Counted from the stretch's first letter, positions 26,374 through 34,810 are shown. The stretch: DNA of 64,000 nucleotides from Gemmatimonadota bacterium (GCA_016704275.1 JADJAK010000002.1:434001-498000); one strand, 5' to 3'. Translations and numbers: made by a program. The notes: generated by a model from the letters alone, not told the origin.

Positions 26374-27198
26374 ATGCCTGAACTGCCAGAAGTCGAAACC
26401 CTTGTTCGTCAATTGCGCGTCCGGCTGGTGGGGCGCCGCATCGTGTCGGCCGCGCTCCGCCATGACAACGTCCTCGACGGCGTGACCAAGGGCGTCCTGC
26501 TCCGCGGGCTCGCGGGGCGGACGATCACCGACGTGACCCGTCGTGCCAAGCACGCCCTCCTCCATACCGACAATAAGTTGCTCGCGGTGCAACCGGGGAT
26601 GACGGGCTCGCTGCTGGTGTACGACCGCCCGATGTCGGAGGACGAGGATCGCTACGCGGTGCTGGTGTGCGCGCTCGACGATGGTGCGCTACTGGTCTAT
26701 CGGGACGTGCGCCGTATCGGGACGCTGCGCTGGTGCGATGCCACGGCGTGGGCCACGTACGAGGCGCGCCTCGGTCCCGAGCCGCTCGACCCGGAGTTCA
26801 CGGCAGAACGCTTTGCCGCTCGATTGGCCAAGTCACGCGCCGCGATCAAGAAGGTGCTGATGGACCAGCGCGTGGTGGTCGGCGTGGGGAACATCTACGC
26901 CACGGAGGCGCTCTTCGCGGCCGCGATTGATCCCTCAAAGCCCGCGAACAAGGTCCCGGCGGAGAAGCTGCTCGCCCTCCACGGCCACGTCGTCCGGATC
27001 CTCGACGCCGCCATCGCCAGCGAAGGCACCACCTTCCGCGACTACGTCTCCTCCACCGGCGCCCCGGGCAACTTCCAGCTCGAGCTCTACGTCTACGGCC
27101 GCGAGGGCGAGCCCTGCAAGGTCTGCGGCACGCGGTTGGTGATGACGCATGACATCGATGCACGGGGGACGGTGTTGTGTTGGAGGTGTCAGACGTAA
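26374..27198 (+). CDS. mutM: Formamidopyrimidine-DNA glycosylase
   Basis: The 274-residue enzyme starts MPELPEVETLVRQLR, so Pro2 and Glu3 are the catalytic residues. VGVGNIYATEALF forms the helix-two-turn-helix, and the C-terminal zinc finger is CKVCG...CWRC. It excises 8-oxoguanine and has AP-lyase activity. It is separated from purD only by the family-A repeat, and its TAA abuts a family-C repeat. Confidence 0.97.
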   Translation: MPELPEVETLVRQLRVRLVGRRIVSAALRHDNVLDGVTKGVLLRGLAGRTITDVTRRAKHALLHTDNKLLAVQPGMTGSLLVYDRPMSEDEDRYAVLVCALDDGALLVYRDVRRIGTLRWCDATAWATYEARLGPEPLDPEFTAERFAARLAKSRAAIKKVLMDQRVVVGVGNIYATEALFAAAIDPSKPANKVPAEKLLALHGHVVRILDAAIASEGTTFRDYVSSTGAPGNFQLELYVYGREGEPCKVCGTRLVMTHDIDARGTVLCWRCQT

Positions 27199-27199
27199 T

Positions 27200-27285
27200 C
27201 GAGAAGCGAGAGGCGAGAAGCGAGAAGCGAGGTCCGGCGGGGAGATCCGTCCCCTGACCTCGCTTCTCGCTTCTCGCTTCTCGCC
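27200..27285. repeat. GAGAAGC heptamer inverted arms (family C, copy 1)
   Basis: GAGAAGC/GAGAGGC units (27201-27232) face their inverse GCTTCTC (27259-27284) across a 26-bp spacer that includes TCCGGCGGGGAGATCCG. It lies between mutM and the UvrC-like gene, which run in the same direction. Confidence 0.85.
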
Positions 27286-27299
27286 CCTATCTGCCCCTG

Positions 27300-28415
27300 A
27301 TGCGCTCCCTCGCGCTTCCCCTCCCCGCCACCGACCTCGAGGCGCTCCGCTTTCGGGTCAAGCGGCTTGCCGACGACCGTCCGGGCACCTACCGGATGCT
27401 CGGCGCCGATGGTCGCGTGTTGTACGTCGGCAAGGCGAAGGCGCTGCGCACCAGGCTGCTCTCGTATTTCCGGGCGTCGTACCCCGAGGACAAGGGGGCC
27501 CGGATCCTCCATGCGGCGAGCGACATCCGGATCGACCCGACCCCGAGCGAGTTCGCCGCGGCGCTGGCCGAGCTGGAGTTGATCCGGAAGTTCCGGCCGC
27601 CGTTCAACGTGGCGATGAACCGCAACAAGGCCGCCGGCTTCCTGGTGGTCACCGACGAACGGGCGCCACGACTGGTCTCGACGGCGGCCCCCGAGCGCTA
27701 TCGGGGCCGGACCTACGGCCCCTTCCCCTCGCGCGCCCGCACCCTCGACGCGGCGCGAGTCCTGGCGGACCTCCTCGGCATTCGCGACTGCCGAGCCGAC
27801 ATGCCGGTCCACTACGCCGACCAGCAGGATCTCTTCTCCGACCCGATTCGCGCGGCCTGTCCGCGGTTTGATTTTGGCACCTGTCTCGGGCCCTGCGCGG
27901 GACTTGTGGCGGAGCCGGCGTATCGGACGCGCGCGGACCTGGCGGCGGCGTTCTGCGAGGGGCGCAGCATCGCCCCGATCGATCGGGTCGTCGCCTCGAT
28001 GACGGAGCGCGCCGACGACGGCGACTTCGAGCGGGCGGCGTATTGGCGTGGAAAGTTCGAGTCGCTGGAGTGGCTGATGGCCGCCGTGGCGCGCAGCCGC
28101 GCCTCGCTGGAGGCGCTCTCGTTCGTCTATCGCGACCCCGGGGCCCGTGGCGATGCCCGGGCCTTCGTGATCGTCAGGGGCGAAGTGCGCGCCTGCTACC
28201 CCGACCCGGTCTCCCCGATCGAGCGGGAGGCCTTTGCCGGGGTAGTGGCGACGGAACTGGCGAAACCGCCGGAACCGATCGGCCGGGTCTCGCCGGAGCG
28301 ACTGCATCAGCGCCTGCTGGTGATGTCCTGGTTCCGGAACCGACCGAATGCCTGGCGGTGGACGGTGCCGCTTGGTGAATGGGGAGGAATGGTGATCGAT
28401 GATCGGCGGCGGTGA
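27300..28415 (+). CDS. UvrC-like GIY-YIG nuclease half protein with UVR motif
   Basis: The 371-residue protein has a GIY-YIG domain (about 28-105) with PGTYRMLGADGRVLYVGKAK (GTY...YVG variant). The UvrC-type cysteine cluster follows: C187, C195 and C199 in FGTCLGPC. A UvrB-binding UVR segment lies at about 225-260 (IDRVVASMTERADDGDFERA). The RNase H-like endonuclease and HhH domains of full UvrC (about 600 residues) are absent; about 110 residues of unknown fold replace them. It is thus comparable with Cho-type 3'-incision nucleases, but with extra UvrC features. The terminal VIDDRRR is read from repeat-like sequence. Confidence 0.85.
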   Translation: MRSLALPLPATDLEALRFRVKRLADDRPGTYRMLGADGRVLYVGKAKALRTRLLSYFRASYPEDKGARILHAASDIRIDPTPSEFAAALAELELIRKFRPPFNVAMNRNKAAGFLVVTDERAPRLVSTAAPERYRGRTYGPFPSRARTLDAARVLADLLGIRDCRADMPVHYADQQDLFSDPIRAACPRFDFGTCLGPCAGLVAEPAYRTRADLAAAFCEGRSIAPIDRVVASMTERADDGDFERAAYWRGKFESLEWLMAAVARSRASLEALSFVYRDPGARGDARAFVIVRGEVRACYPDPVSPIEREAFAGVVATELAKPPEPIGRVSPERLHQRLLVMSWFRNRPNAWRWTVPLGEWGGMVIDDRRR

Positions 28416-28467
28416 CCAGTGACCTGTGACCTGTGACCTGTGACCAGGGTCCCTCGCTTCTCGCTTC
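28412..28467. repeat. GTGACCA/T heptamers (family D) followed by a short family-C piece
   Basis: Five GTGACCA/GTGACCT units start inside the TGA stop of the UvrC-like gene and run to 28448. They are followed at once by CTCGCTTCTCGCTTCGCG, a family-C arm without partner. This composite shows that the families can sit side by side. Confidence 0.8.
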
Positions 28468-28543
28468 GCGACCGCCGGTTCCACACTGAAACCATGTGCC
28501 TCCCCGCCTCGTCCGGGCTGAACCTTCAACCGGACTGACCCCG

Positions 28544-29008
28544 ATGCGCTTCCTCGCCCCCGCCCTGCTCATGTTGGCCACCGCCCCCGTCGCCGCCCAG
28601 ACAACCGCTCCGGCTGCCCCAGTTGCCGCCCCGGCTCCCGTCAAGCTGACGCCCGAGCAGGAAACGAAGCTCACCGCGCTCGGCAAGACCTACACGCGCT
28701 GGTTCTTTGCCGGGCTGGCCGACTCACTCGCGGGCGTCTTTGACGCCGGGATGCTGGCGAAGGCGGAGGGCGTGGCCGGGATCACCGCAATGATGCAGCA
28801 GATCTCCGAGCGAGCCGGTTTCCCGACCAAGGTGCTGGTCGAGAAGCTCACCTACCGGAACGGCATGCCGCAGTACTGGTACGAGGCGGAATTCAGCGAA
28901 TTCTCCAATGAACCGGTGGTGGTCCGCTGGGTCATGAACGCCGAGGGAAAGGTCATCGGGAGCGGGATGAATCCGAAGAGCGCGGCGCCGAAGCCGGATG
29001 GGGTGTGA
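28544..29008 (+). CDS. Small secreted protein, possibly DUF3887-like
   Basis: ATG 28544 gives 154 residues: a signal peptide (MRFLAPALLMLATAPVAAQ), an Ala/Pro linker and a compact domain. That domain's helix-strand order (FAGLADSLAGVFD...VVVRWVMNAEGKVIGSGMNP) resembles DUF3887/NTF2-like folds, where a short cone-shaped domain precedes hydrolases. It stands alone here. The family call is tentative and function is unknown. A family-B repeat begins 4 bp after its stop. Confidence 0.6.
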   Translation: MRFLAPALLMLATAPVAAQTTAPAAPVAAPAPVKLTPEQETKLTALGKTYTRWFFAGLADSLAGVFDAGMLAKAEGVAGITAMMQQISERAGFPTKVLVEKLTYRNGMPQYWYEAEFSEFSNEPVVVRWVMNAEGKVIGSGMNPKSAAPKPDGV

Positions 29009-29011
29009 TTC

Positions 29012-29179
29012 GTGAGTCGTGAGTCGTAAGTCGTAGGTCGTATGTCCTGCGACGACTGTCATCCCGAACGAAGTGAGGGACCTGCGTGCTGGCTGCCACG
29101 CAGGTCCCTCGCTTTGCTCGGGATGACGAACCCTTACGACTTACGACCTACGACACTAACGACTAACGACCAACGACTC
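29012..29179. repeat. Family-B heptamer arms around a 31-bp hairpin
   Basis: Left arm GTGAGTC/GTCGTAG units (29012-29044) and right arm TTACGAC/TAACGAC units (29134-29179). Between them, 29058-29088 pairs with 29097-29127 in a 31-bp stem with a few mismatches and an 8-nt loop. It fills the gap between two convergent genes and could terminate both. Confidence 0.9.
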
Positions 29180-29184
29180 GCCTC

Positions 29185-29679
29185 TCACTCCTCATCCGCC
29201 CCCGTCAACGGCACCAACCGTCCCCTCGGCGGAATCCCCGCTTCGAGCTCGAGAATTCCCACCGACGCCGGAATGTCGAAGCGGCGCGGCCCCGCCCCGC
29301 CCGGGTTCATCACCGTCACCACCACGTCCACGAGCTCGAGCTTGGGGATGTGCGTGTGCCCGTGGATCAGGATGTCCGCCGTCGGATACGCCGCATGGAA
29401 TTCCTCGCTCGGCACGCCACGCCCGAACTGGTCGCCGTGCGTCACCACGATGTCGAAGCCGTCGAGCTCGATGCGCGCCACGCGCGGCAGCCGGGCGCGC
29501 ACGTCGAAGCCGTCGGTATTGCCGAAGACGGCAGTGACCGGCGCGATTGCCTCGAGCTCGGTGATGATGTCGAGTGGTCCGACATCACCGGCATGGAGAA
29601 TATGATCGACGCCGGCGAAGACCTCGAAGATCTCGGGGCGGAGCAAGCCATGGGTGTCGGCGATGATGCCGAGACGCAT
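29185..29679 (-). CDS. YfcE/MJ0936-type metallophosphoesterase
   Basis: The 164-residue calcineurin-like phosphoesterase has the full metal-ligand series DTHG, HAGDVG, GNTDG, THGDQFG and HGHTH. The small YfcE group hydrolyses phosphodiesters such as cyclic nucleotides in vitro; the natural substrate is unknown. Its ATG lies 1 bp past the ubiX stop, so it is the last gene of the quinone operon. Confidence 0.92.
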   Translation of the reverse strand: MRLGIIADTHGLLRPEIFEVFAGVDHILHAGDVGPLDIITELEAIAPVTAVFGNTDGFDVRARLPRVARIELDGFDIVVTHGDQFGRGVPSEEFHAAYPTADILIHGHTHIPKLELVDVVVTVMNPGGAGPRRFDIPASVGILELEAGIPPRGRLVPLTGADEE

Positions 29680-29680
29680 G

Positions 29681-30259
29681 TCAGCCGCCCCAGCGCGGCG
29701 CGAGGGCGATGTCGACGCCCAGGTGGTCGAGCATCCGCTGCACCATGAAGTCGACCAACTCGCTGATGGTGGTCGGCTGGTGGTAGAAGCCGGGCGCCGC
29801 CGGCATCACCGTTGCCCCCGCTTCGGTCACCGCGGTGAGGTTGCGGAGGTGGATCAGCGAGAACGGCGTCTCGCGCGGCACCAGCAGCAGCGGCCGCCGC
29901 TCCTTGAGCATCACGTCGGCGGCGCGCTCCACCAACGACCGCGACGTCCCACCGGCAATCGCGGCCACGGTGCCCATGGAGCAGGGGCAGATCACCATCC
30001 CGCGTGTCCGGTACGACCCCGATGCCGGCTTCGCGCCACGGTCGCCATCGTCGTACACGGTGATGCTCGACCAGTCGCCGCCGGTGGCCGTTTGCAGCGC
30101 GGCGAGGTCGCCGACTCCCGACTCGGTCTGCAAGAGCCGCCAGCCATGCGAGGAGACGATCAGGTCCACCGGCACCTGCGCCCGCGCGAGCACGTCGAGC
30201 AGCCGCACGGCGTAGGGGGCGCCGGAGGCGCCGGTGATGGCGAGGACGACGGGCAGCAT
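29681..30259 (-). CDS. ubiX: Flavin prenyltransferase UbiX family
   Basis: The 192-residue flavoprotein has AITGASGAPYAVRLLDVL, CPCSMGTVAAIAGGTS, LVPRETPFSLIHLRNL and PGFYHQPTTISELVDFMVQR. It makes the prenylated FMN cofactor used by UbiD, which is encoded two genes upstream. It is separated from ubiA by a repeat-filled 112-bp gap. Confidence 0.96.
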   Translation of the reverse strand: MLPVVLAITGASGAPYAVRLLDVLARAQVPVDLIVSSHGWRLLQTESGVGDLAALQTATGGDWSSITVYDDGDRGAKPASGSYRTRGMVICPCSMGTVAAIAGGTSRSLVERAADVMLKERRPLLLVPRETPFSLIHLRNLTAVTEAGATVMPAAPGFYHQPTTISELVDFMVQRMLDHLGVDIALAPRWGG

Positions 30260-30280
30260 GATCGGAAGACCCCGTGGGGG

Positions 30281-30371
30281 GATGATCGATGATGGAAGCG
30301 AGGAGCGATGGACGGCGGAAGGCGGGAGTCCTGGGGCCGAGGCCCCTCCTCGCTCTCTCGCCTCGCTTCTC
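30281..30371. repeat. Family-C inverted arms with a short family-A piece (ubiA-ubiX)
   Basis: GATGATCGATGAT is followed by GAAGCGAGGAGCGA and, about 45 bp on, its inverse CTCTCGCCTCGCTTCTC. A GGGGCCGAGGCCCC hairpin lies between. The whole ubiX-ubiA gap is repeat material. Confidence 0.75.
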
Positions 30372-31271
30372 CTACTTCACCAGCACATCGATCATCGCGA
30401 ATGCAAACACCGTCACGCTCATCACCCCATTCATCGTGAAGAACGCCGCGTCGAGTCGTGACAGGTCGCCCGGCTTCACCAACTGGTGTTCGTAGGTCAG
30501 GATCGCCGCCGCCACCGCGACGCCGACGTAGTACCAGAGGCCGAAGCCGGCGCCCCACCCGAAGACGGCGAGCGCCGGGATCGTGATGCCGTGGAGCAGT
30601 TTGCCGAAGAAGATCGCACGCGTCTGCCCCAGGCGCACGACGGCGCTCCGAAGCCCCTGATCGCGGTCGAAGCCCTCATCGGGGAGCGCGTAGAAGACGT
30701 CGAAGCCCGCCACCCACGTCATCACGCCGACGGTGATCACCAGCAGCAGCCACCAGGGTGTGCTCCACGCGCCCGTCACCGCGATCCAGCCACCGACCGG
30801 GGCGATCGCCAGCGACAACCCGAGCCAGAGATGCGGCCACGAGGTGAAGCGCTTCGCGTACGAATAGCCGAGCACCCAGGCAAGCGCGATCGGCGAGAGA
30901 TAGAGGCAGAGCGGATTCAGTTGCCAGCTCGCCAGCATGAAGAGCGCTGCGGCCACCACCACCGCCACCTTCGCCGTGCCGACCGCGATCGCCCCGCTCG
31001 GCAACTCGCGCGCCTTGGTGCGCGGATTCTTCGCATCGAAGGCCCGATCGACGATCCGATTGAACCCCATCGCCGCGAAGCGCGCCGACGAGAACGCGAG
31101 TGCCACCCACGCCACCGTGCCCCACGTCACCGGCGCCACGCGGCTCGCTGCGAGCACGCCGAGCAGCGCGAATGGCAGCGCGAAGAGGGTGTGCGGGAGC
31201 TTGACGAAGGATGCCCACCGAGCGAGCGCGGAGCCGCCGGTGAAGGTCTGGCCTTCGCGATGATCGATCAT
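30372..31271 (-). CDS. ubiA: UbiA-family prenyltransferase (quinone biosynthesis)
   Basis: The first usable ATG at 31271 lies inside a family-A repeat, so the protein starts MIDHR, which is repeat-encoded. A longer start would only add more repeat-coded residues. It is about 299 residues with nine predicted membrane helices and both Asp-rich motifs: NRIVDRAFDAKNPRTKAR and DVFYALPDEGFDRDQGLRS. It attaches a polyprenyl tail to an aromatic acid. Together with UbiD/UbiX/UbiE in a probable menaquinone producer it may be the MqnP type of the futalosine route. Confidence 0.9.
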   Translation of the reverse strand: MIDHREGQTFTGGSALARWASFVKLPHTLFALPFALLGVLAASRVAPVTWGTVAWVALAFSSARFAAMGFNRIVDRAFDAKNPRTKARELPSGAIAVGTAKVAVVVAAALFMLASWQLNPLCLYLSPIALAWVLGYSYAKRFTSWPHLWLGLSLAIAPVGGWIAVTGAWSTPWWLLLVITVGVMTWVAGFDVFYALPDEGFDRDQGLRSAVVRLGQTRAIFFGKLLHGITIPALAVFGWGAGFGLWYYVGVAVAAAILTYEHQLVKPGDLSRLDAAFFTMNGVMSVTVFAFAMIDVLVK

Positions 31272-31294
31272 CGATGATCGATCATCGATCATCG
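31259..31294. repeat. GATSATC heptamer array spanning the ubiD stop and ubiA start
   Basis: Five units in the order GATGATC, GATCATC, GATGATC, GATCATC, GATCATC. On the minus strand the ubiD TGA (31291-31289) and the likely ubiA ATG (31271-31269) both fall inside it. Confidence 0.85.
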
Positions 31295-32767
31295 AACAAT
31301 CCCCAGCCCTGCCCACATCGCATCCACCTTCGCCTTCGTCCCCTCATCCATCACGATCTTGTCGGGCCATTCGCGCGTGAAACCCTCCTCGGGCCACTTC
31401 CGCGTGGCGTCGATCCCCATCTTGCTGCCGAACGAGAAGTGTTGCGACGCGTGGTCGAGGACATCCACCGGCCCGCGCGCAAATTCCACGTCACGCTTCG
31501 GGTCGATGTTGTTGAGCGCCACCCACCAGGTCTCCTCCTGGTCCTGCACGTTCACGTCCTTGTCGACGATCACCAGCACCTTCGACAACGACATCAATCC
31601 GGTGCCCCACATCGCGTGCATCACCTTGTAGGCCTGCCCGGGATATTGCTTGTCGATGCTGGCAAAGACGAGGTTGTGGAAGATCCCCGCGGCCGGCATG
31701 TGATAGTCGACGATCTCGGGCACCGTGAGCCGCAACAACGGGAGGAAGATCCGCTCCGTCGCGTGACCGAGCCAGTAATCCTCCATCGGCGGCCGCCCGA
31801 CGAGGGTCGCGATGTAGGTCGGCTTCTTCTTCATCGTCACCGCGGTCACATGCAGCCGCGGATAGCGGTCGGCCAGCGAGTAGAAGCCGGTGTGATCGCC
31901 GAACGGCCCCTCCATCACCAGTTCCTCGCTCGGATCGATGTACCCCTCGATCACGATCTCCGCTTCGGCCGGCACCTCGAGGTCGCAGGTGAGCGCCTTG
32001 GCGAGTTCGACCGGTTCGCGGCGGAGGAAGCCCGCGAAGAGGAACTCGTCGATCGCCGGCGGCAGCGGCGCGGAGCCGGAATAGACCGACGCCGGGTCAC
32101 CGCCCAAGGCGATCACCACGGGCATCGTCTCGCCCCGCTCGGCCATCTCGCGCCAGTGCGCCGCCCCGCTCTTGTGGCGCTGCCAGTGCATCGCGAGGTC
32201 GCGCTTCCCCTGCACCTGCACCCGGTACATCCCGACGTTGCGACCTCCCGTCTTCGGGTCGCGGGTGATCACCATCGGCAGTGTCAGGTAGCAGCCACCG
32301 TCGCCGGGCCAGGTCTGCAGGATCGGCAGCGCCTCGAGGTCGATGTCGTCGCCGCGGAGGACGATCTCCTGGCAGGCCGGCTTCCCCGAACGCGTCTTCG
32401 GTGGGTACTTGGCCATCTCGGCGAGCTTGGGGAGCATCGACAGCTTCCCCATGATCCCCTCAGGCACCTTGAGTTGCACCATCTCGGCGATCCGATCGCC
32501 GATGGCGTCGAGGCGGTCGACCCCCAGGGCGAGGCACATCCGCTTCCGCGACCCATAGAGATTGATCGCCACCGGGATGGTCGACTCGCGGCCGTTGGGG
32601 AGGACGGGGCGCTCGAAGAGCAGCGCGGGGCCGCCATCGGGGAGCTTCATCGTCCGATCGGCGATCTCCGCGATCTCCAGGTGCGTCCTGACCGGCTGGG
32701 TGATCCGGACCAGTTCACCCATCCGCTCGATGGCGGCGATGTAGTCGGCAATGGTGTCGAGTGTCAT
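31289..32767 (-). CDS. ubiD: UbiD-family prenyl-FMN decarboxylase
   Basis: ATG 32767 overlaps the ubiE stop (ATGA), giving 492 residues. Family motifs include MVITRDPKTGGRNVGMYRVQ, GGDPASVYSGSAPLPPAIDE, EGPFGDHTGFYS and HAMWGTGLMSLSK. It decarboxylates a prenylated aromatic acid using the prFMN made by UbiX. The stop codon is repeat-derived. Confidence 0.96.
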   Translation of the reverse strand: MTLDTIADYIAAIERMGELVRITQPVRTHLEIAEIADRTMKLPDGGPALLFERPVLPNGRESTIPVAINLYGSRKRMCLALGVDRLDAIGDRIAEMVQLKVPEGIMGKLSMLPKLAEMAKYPPKTRSGKPACQEIVLRGDDIDLEALPILQTWPGDGGCYLTLPMVITRDPKTGGRNVGMYRVQVQGKRDLAMHWQRHKSGAAHWREMAERGETMPVVIALGGDPASVYSGSAPLPPAIDEFLFAGFLRREPVELAKALTCDLEVPAEAEIVIEGYIDPSEELVMEGPFGDHTGFYSLADRYPRLHVTAVTMKKKPTYIATLVGRPPMEDYWLGHATERIFLPLLRLTVPEIVDYHMPAAGIFHNLVFASIDKQYPGQAYKVMHAMWGTGLMSLSKVLVIVDKDVNVQDQEETWWVALNNIDPKRDVEFARGPVDVLDHASQHFSFGSKMGIDATRKWPEEGFTREWPDKIVMDEGTKAKVDAMWAGLGIVR

Positions 32768-33498
32768 GATTCCTCCCGTACCCCCACATGCACCGCCACG
32801 ATCCCGCCCCAATGCGTTTCCCATTGCACCTGGGCAAAGCCGGCCGCCGTCATCCGGGCGGCCAGGGCGGCCGGTTCGGGAAACGCGAGGACAGACGCTG
32901 GTAGCCAGTCGTAGGCGTTCGTATGTTTCGAGACGAGCCGTCCCACCCGCGGCAGGATGTGACGGAAGTAGGTGAGGTAGAGGCTGCGGAGCGGTTGCCT
33001 CCGCGGAGTCGAAAATTCCAGGATCACGAAGCGCGCGCCAGGCTTCAGCACCCGTGCCGCCTCCCGGAGTCCCGCATCGAGATCCATCAGGTTGCGCACC
33101 CCGAAGCCGACCGTCGCCCCGTCGAAGGTGCCATCCTCGAACGGCAGGTGGAGCGCATCCGCCGCCGCCGGGCGGACGCGCGCCGACTTCCCCTTGCCGC
33201 GCACCAGCATGGCCGGGACGAAGTCTGCCGCGATCACCCTGCCCCGGAAGGTGGGGCGGTTGCCGAGTTCGGCCGCCAGGTCCTGGGTGCCGGCGCAGAG
33301 GTCCAGGTAGGTGCCCTCGGCGGCCCGCTCCCAGCCGAGGCGGTCCACCGCCGTCCGGCGCCAACGGGTGTCGGCGTTGAGGGAGAGGACGTGATTCAGC
33401 AGGTCGTAGCGCGGAGCGATGTCGGTGAAGACGCCGCGCACATATTCGCGCTTGGCATCCCCGCCCGTGACCGGTAGCGCCTCGTTGGCAGTTGGCAT
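32764..33498 (-). CDS. ubiE: Demethylmenaquinone/ubiquinone C-methyltransferase
   Basis: ATG 33498 gives 244 residues: VRGVFTDIAPRYDLLNHVLS, the SAM loop DLCAGTQDLAAELG and RVLKPGARFVILEFSTP. It is the first gene of the leftward quinone operon ubiE-ubiD-ubiA-ubiX-yfcE and divergent from the sigma-factor gene. It methylates demethylmenaquinone. Confidence 0.95.
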   Translation of the reverse strand: MPTANEALPVTGGDAKREYVRGVFTDIAPRYDLLNHVLSLNADTRWRRTAVDRLGWERAAEGTYLDLCAGTQDLAAELGNRPTFRGRVIAADFVPAMLVRGKGKSARVRPAAADALHLPFEDGTFDGATVGFGVRNLMDLDAGLREAARVLKPGARFVILEFSTPRRQPLRSLYLTYFRHILPRVGRLVSKHTNAYDWLPASVLAFPEPAALAARMTAAGFAQVQWETHWGGIVAVHVGVREES

Positions 33499-33570
33499 TG
33501 CGGCGAAAGCTACCGGGGCCCCCGATCGGGCGCATCCCTGGATCGGCGTCCCGGCCGCACGGACCCTCGC

Positions 33571-34182
33571 GTGAGCCCGCAGGGTACCGTAGACTGGAAG
33601 GCCCTCACCGATCAGGAGGTGGTGCGGCACGCCGTGGCGGGCCGCGAGGCTGCCTATCGGGAGCTGATCCGCCGCTACCAGCGGCCGGTCTTTTCGCTCC
33701 TCTATCGGATGGTCCGCGACCGCGAACTCGCCGAGGACCTGGCGCAGGAGACCTTCGTCAAGGTCCTCAACGCCGTGGAGAGCTATCGCCCCGAGTTCAA
33801 GTTCTCGAGCTGGATCTTCAAGATCGCCAACAACACCGCGATCGATCACCTCCGCCGTCGCAACCTGGACACCTTGTCGCTCGACGGCTCGCCCCACGCC
33901 GAGAGTGCCGACGCGGTCGAGGCGACCACGCTGCAGATCAGTGATGGCGCCGAATCCGCCCTGGAAGAAGTGACCGCCCGGGAGCTGGGAAAGCAGATCG
34001 AAGTGGCCATCGCCCAGCTCCGGCCGGAATACCGCGCCTGCATCCTGCTCCGGCATGTCGAGGGGCGCCCGTACGAAGAAATCGCCGAGATGCTCGACCT
34101 CCCGCTGGGCACCGTGAAGACCTACATCCATCGTGCCCGCAACGAGCTCAGGATCCTGCTCGCAGCCACGCGCGACGCCTGA
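33571..34182 (+). CDS. ECF-type RNA polymerase sigma factor
   Basis: GTG 33571 gives 203 residues. Region 2 (about 20-95) carries RRYQRPVFSLLYRMVRDREL and LAQETFVKVL. Region 4 (about 145-195) shows YRACILLRHVEGRPYEEIAE and LGTVKTYIHRARNELR. An about 40-residue linker between the regions is typical of RpoE-like ECF factors. The next gene is a zinc anti-sigma candidate. Confidence 0.94.
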   Translation: MSPQGTVDWKALTDQEVVRHAVAGREAAYRELIRRYQRPVFSLLYRMVRDRELAEDLAQETFVKVLNAVESYRPEFKFSSWIFKIANNTAIDHLRRRNLDTLSLDGSPHAESADAVEATTLQISDGAESALEEVTARELGKQIEVAIAQLRPEYRACILLRHVEGRPYEEIAEMLDLPLGTVKTYIHRARNELRILLAATRDA

Positions 34183-34216
34183 AACTCCCCCTCTGACCCG
34201 GACGTAGAAGAGCCAG

Positions 34217-34810
34217 ATGACACAGCCCGCGATGCAGCACCTCTCCGCCGATGAACTTGATGCCCTCGTAGAGGGTCTCAGCTCTCCGCGCGCGCTGTCC
34301 CACGTTGCAACATGTCCCCTCTGCGATGAAATGGTTGCCCTCGATCGCCGGGTCGTCGCCCTCCTCGGCGGCCTCCCGGCGATCGACGCATCGGAGGGCT
34401 TCTCCGATCGGGTGATGGCGCGGGTGACCATCGCCGACGGGTCGATCAAGGTGGTCACCGCCCCGACCCGGACCCCCCGCGAGGTCGCCGCCAAGCGGCG
34501 GATTCTCGGTCTCTCGCTGGTCGGTGGCAGTGCCATCGCGGCCGGCTTTGCCTGGGCCGTGGCGCACCCCGCCACGGCGACCGGCTGGAGCGGGGCCGCG
34601 ATGGGCGGGGTGGGCGAATCGCTCTGGCTGTCGGTGCAGGCGCTGGCGGCCAACACGGCCGAACAGCCCTGGTTCGGGTCAGTCCGCGACGCGGTGACGA
34701 CGCCGCTGCGCGCGTTGCCGTACGTGGTCGGTGGTGCCGGGCTCTACGCCATCGGCCTGACCGGCCTGAGCCGACTCCTCGCCGAGCCCGCGACCGATGC
34801 GGGCTGGTAA
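34217..34810 (+). CDS. Probable zinc-type (ZAS) anti-sigma factor
   Basis: The 197-residue protein has the H-x3-C-x2-C motif at H29, C33 and C36 (SHVATCPLCDEM), the hallmark of ZAS anti-sigma domains. A membrane helix lies at about 93-115, and the C-terminal half may span again. It directly follows the sigma gene and overlaps the next gene by 14 nt. Role by position and motif: membrane-bound inhibitor of the ECF factor. Confidence 0.82.
   Translation: MTQPAMQHLSADELDALVEGLSSPRALSHVATCPLCDEMVALDRRVVALLGGLPAIDASEGFSDRVMARVTIADGSIKVVTAPTRTPREVAAKRRILGLSLVGGSAIAAGFAWAVAHPATATGWSGAAMGGVGESLWLSVQALAANTAEQPWFGSVRDAVTTPLRALPYVVGGAGLYAIGLTGLSRLLAEPATDAGW

Noticed and set aside
32768..33535. N-terminal extension of ubiD to about 748 residues
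   Set aside because: The extension lies in another frame of ubiE; the ATG at 32767 with ATGA overlap gives the normal UbiD length.
33499..34656. 630-residue version of ubiE
   Set aside because: The added N-terminus is antisense to the sigma/anti-sigma genes; the normal start is ATG 33498.
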